Part shown: one piece after another, positions 61,921 to 64,000 of the stretch
How positions within the stretch are numbered: position 1 is the first letter of the stretch
Layout of the letters: each line of letters starts with the position of its first letter
Assembly (NCBI RefSeq): GCF_021044775.1
Contig: NZ_JAJNOQ010000010.1
Span: forward strand, 44,817-108,816
Direction of reading: 5' to 3'
Length of the DNA: 64,000 nt
DNA from: Paraeggerthella hominis
GTDB lineage: Bacteria; Actinomycetota; Coriobacteriia; Coriobacteriales; Eggerthellaceae
Program-made: the position numbers and the translations under genes
Notes under the pieces: generated by a model
Databases searched by the model: none
What the model was told of the DNA's origin: nothing
Seen by the model: only the letters and a program-made list of their open reading frames with translations

Positions 61921-62621
61921 ACTTTGCAAGGCCAAATCCCTTCCTTCGCCGTACAATCATCAAAGCAAGATAGCTTACGCAGGCACTCGCCCGCATAAGC
62001 TATCACATGCAAAACCGTACGGCTTCTCAATACGATGCGCTCGGTATCCTAATTGCAGAGTACCGATCCACACCGCCATCGTATCATTTCCAAGCGAGCT
62101 CTATCCAGCACCGACGTCAAATTCGACATGTGTCCATTATTATAATGGCTTTTGGTTGAATTACTGATTGAACCGACACCAGAACGGATTCGAGCTTCTC
62201 GGGTGTTGTTCGGGGTTGCTCGGGTTTCTCGTGAGGGGTAGAAGCGAGTTCCAATAAAAACCTGCTGAGTACGTTCAGCTGAGTAAGAAAAACCTGACGA
62301 GGCATCAATATGGGGATGCGGCACAGATCACGGTCGCTCGCATAGAGGCCGCGGAGAAGGGTCAGGCATCCTGGCTCAAAGCAGTCTACGCTTGAGGAAG
62401 CCGAAGCTGGTGTGGGAGAACGAGCAACACCCTGCGCCAGAGCTCGTCGGCCAGAGGGCGTGAATCAGCGACCATCAACTTCGCCTTTACACAAAACGCA
62501 AACTGCACGGCAGTCGCAAGCAGTGGACCCCGTTGAAGATCACGAAGATGAAGGCGATCAAGGTTTCAGGGACTCCGGACAGCAACAGGCTCAGCGCCCG
62601 ATAAACCCGGAAGCGAAAGCT
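61921..62621. other. Intergenic region with possible gene debris
   Basis: About 700 bases without an intact gene. On the plus strand, short stretches with coding-like composition, for example AAQITVARIEAAEKGQASWL near 62320 and YTKRKLHGSRKQWTPLKIT near 62490, are broken by stops and are not recognised. AT content is higher near 61950-62160. Confidence 0.45.
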
Positions 62622-63675
62622 CTAGCTTATCGCCCTATAGCGCTGGTTTCTGCTCGAAGGCTTGTCGGGTAAGGTCATCTCGACCAGTCCGGAGTCCAAA
62701 GCCGGCTTCAAGTAGGCTTCCCTGAAGTTCTTACGGTCCGTCAGACCCATCCTGCTCATCAGCTCCGCGAGGCTCATTTCACTGTTCCCAAGCGCTTCCC
62801 GCACGGCTGCAACTTGGGGGGGTATCTTGGGGGGTATCTTGGGGGGTATCAGGTGCTGAGTCGCGATTCATGTTCCAAAGCACCACCTTGAAGAACCTGC
62901 CGTTGTCGATGAACTGCGGAATAAACCGTTCTTCGTAGTTCGGGGCGAGCGCAGTGCGCTCCCGAATGAGCTTGAGGCCGCTCCCCTTGCGCTCCATGAA
63001 ACGCATCCGTTGAAACAAGTCGGCTATCACGGGATTCCTGCGAATGCTCTCGACGGCACCGAGATCGGCGTCTTCTGGCAGGGCCCCGTCAACCTTACTG
63101 CCGGGCGACGTGATCTCCAAGCGGTCATCGTAGACGAACGCCGTGACCTCGGCACCGCCGATCTCGTATTGGCGGTGGATCAGCGCGTTGACGATCGCTT
63201 CTTCCACCGCGCGCATAACATAGCTCGGCGTCTCGATGCGATCGTCGTCCGTCTTCGCCCAAGCAACGCGGTTATGCCGGCCAACGAAGTCCATGGCCTC
63301 ACGCAGCAGCCTGACGAGACATCCAGAGTACTCATGGTCGTCGAGGACCTCGCCGTCGGCTTTCGCCTTATCCAGCCCGTTCCAACGCGTGCAGAACACG
63401 CGATTCTGACGCAAGACAGGCTGATCAGCAAGCAAGACGCCGGCGTTGGTGAGAAATCCGTCAGATTTGGCAAGGCCAAACGACACGAAGTCCGTATCCT
63501 CCCAACGTTCCCCTGTGCGCTCGGAATACGTGGCCCTCAAGACCTCAAAACTGCAGTCGTCTTTGCGAAAGGCTGTCTCTATTTCGTCGAAGTGGGTGTG
63601 CGACCCCCGCATGGACAGGCTTCTGAGCTGAGCCGATGACGCAGGCAGCGATTGGTTCCCAGAGCGCACGTACAC
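62622..63675 (-). pseudogene. AlbA/RecG-like ATP-binding protein, 5' truncated and frameshifted
   Basis: The reading YVRSGNQSLPASSAQLRSL is the end of an AlbA_2 (Schlafen-like) domain, so the 5' part is missing; a stop lies just upstream in frame. It is followed by the GHKL-like ATP-binding part (AVEEAIVNALIHRQYE, YDDRLEITSPG, NPVIADLFQRMRFMERKGSGL). A linker of three DTPQ-type units follows. Bases 62816-62822 are seven Gs where the sister repeats have six. Restoring six joins the frame to VREALGNSEMSLAELMSRMG, a C-terminal winged helix ending at 62622. Proteins of this family are putative regulators or helicase-related factors. Confidence 0.75.
62816..62846. repeat. Poly-G tract triplet (GGGGGGG / GGGGGG / GGGGGG)
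   Basis: Three 12-base units TATCTTGGGGGG; the first tract has seven Gs (62816-62822), the next two have six (62829-62834, 62841-62846). The odd tract shifts the reading frame of the surrounding gene. Confidence 0.9.
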
Positions 63676-63830
63676 AATCTCGTAAAACGAGCCTCACGGC
63701 AACAGCGCCCAATTGGAAGCGACGGAAATCAGCCAAGCGCGCTAACAGCGTAAGCTCGCGCATGACGAATCCCACCGTACCCAGAGCATCGCAGGGAAGA
63801 TCGAAGCCTCTGCCGCCCCCCGAACGCGAA

Positions 63831-63866
63831 GAGGGCCCCGGAGCCTCTCCCGGCTCCGGGGCCCTC
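63831..63866 (-). terminator. rRNA operon terminator hairpin
   Basis: A perfect 15-bp GC-rich stem with a six-base loop just downstream of the 5S rRNA on the minus strand. A second short hairpin (7-bp stem, GAAA loop on the plus strand) lies at 63872-63889. Confidence 0.75.
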
Positions 63867-63898
63867 CCGCCCTCGGCGGAAACGCCGAGCGCCCTGCG

Positions 63899-64000
63899 CG
63901 AGCGCGACGTCCTATCCTCCCACAGCCTTGCGCTGCAGTACTTTCGGCGATGGCGGTCTTAACTTCCGGGTTCGGAATGGGACCGGGTGATCCCCGCCTC
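63899..64000 (-). rRNA. rrf: 5S ribosomal RNA, 3' part (cut by window edge)
   Basis: On the minus strand the sequence contains the 5S hallmarks CCATTCCGAACCCGGAAGTTAAG and GCCGAAAGTACTGC, ending near GGACGTCGC. About 100 of ~117 bases are visible; the 5' end lies beyond the right edge. Its orientation means that the 23S and 16S genes should lie to the right. The exact 3' end was judged by eye. Confidence 0.93.

Overview
The window is high-GC bacterial DNA that looks like a member of the Coriobacteriia (Actinomycetota), most likely the Eggerthellaceae. The evidence is the strong GC and codon bias, L27 without the cleavable Firmicutes leader, the rplU-rpmA-obg-proB-proA-nadD-yqeK-rsfS order, an atypical orphan OmpR-type regulator beside a type I glutamine synthetase, and a MalT-like regulator ending in a BTAD domain. 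Genus and species are inference.

Bases 1-19.7 kb are mainly housekeeping: the 5' part of secA, a STAND/BTAD regulator, a P1-family autoprocessing peptidase with a CLC-type transporter, a HigBA-like toxin-antitoxin pair, then a long minus-strand run from rplU to rsfS covering ribosome, GTPase, proline, NAD and ribosome-silencing functions. polA, a GlnR-like regulator, glutamine synthetase and a universal stress protein follow.

Bases 19.8-49.8 kb are a large cell-surface glycopolymer locus. It holds many family 2 and family 4 glycosyltransferases, a PglC-type initiating phosphosugar transferase with a sugar aminotransferase, all four dTDP-L-rhamnose genes split into rmlBC and rmlAD, a Wzm/Wzt-type ABC exporter, a DUF4422 protein, three large polytopic GT-C-like proteins, and a GtrB-like/DUF2304/DUF2142 set. 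The likely product is a rhamnose-containing surface polysaccharide that is initiated on undecaprenyl phosphate, extended in the cytoplasm, exported by the ABC transporter and/or a Wzx flippase, and decorated outside. The Wzt-type ATPase appears to carry three CWB2-like repeats where Wzt proteins usually carry their glycan-recognition domain. This is the most unusual architecture in the window.

Bases 49.8-55.3 kb are a degraded accessory island: nested palindromes, an IS21 istA remnant, an inactivated IS30-family element with recognisable ends, an AT-rich membrane protein with a divergent GT51 (peptidoglycan polymerase) domain, and a broken HTH gene. Bases 55.3-61.9 kb return to surface functions: a secreted NlpC/P60-lectin-glucosaminidase hydrolase with a recent 480-bp in-frame duplication, a Wzx-like flippase, a hexapeptide acyltransferase and a glycosyltransferase. 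The end of the window has a 5'-truncated AlbA/RecG-like ATP-binding gene with a poly-G frameshift tract, a strong terminator hairpin and the 3' part of a 5S rRNA on the minus strand, so an rRNA operon enters from the right edge.
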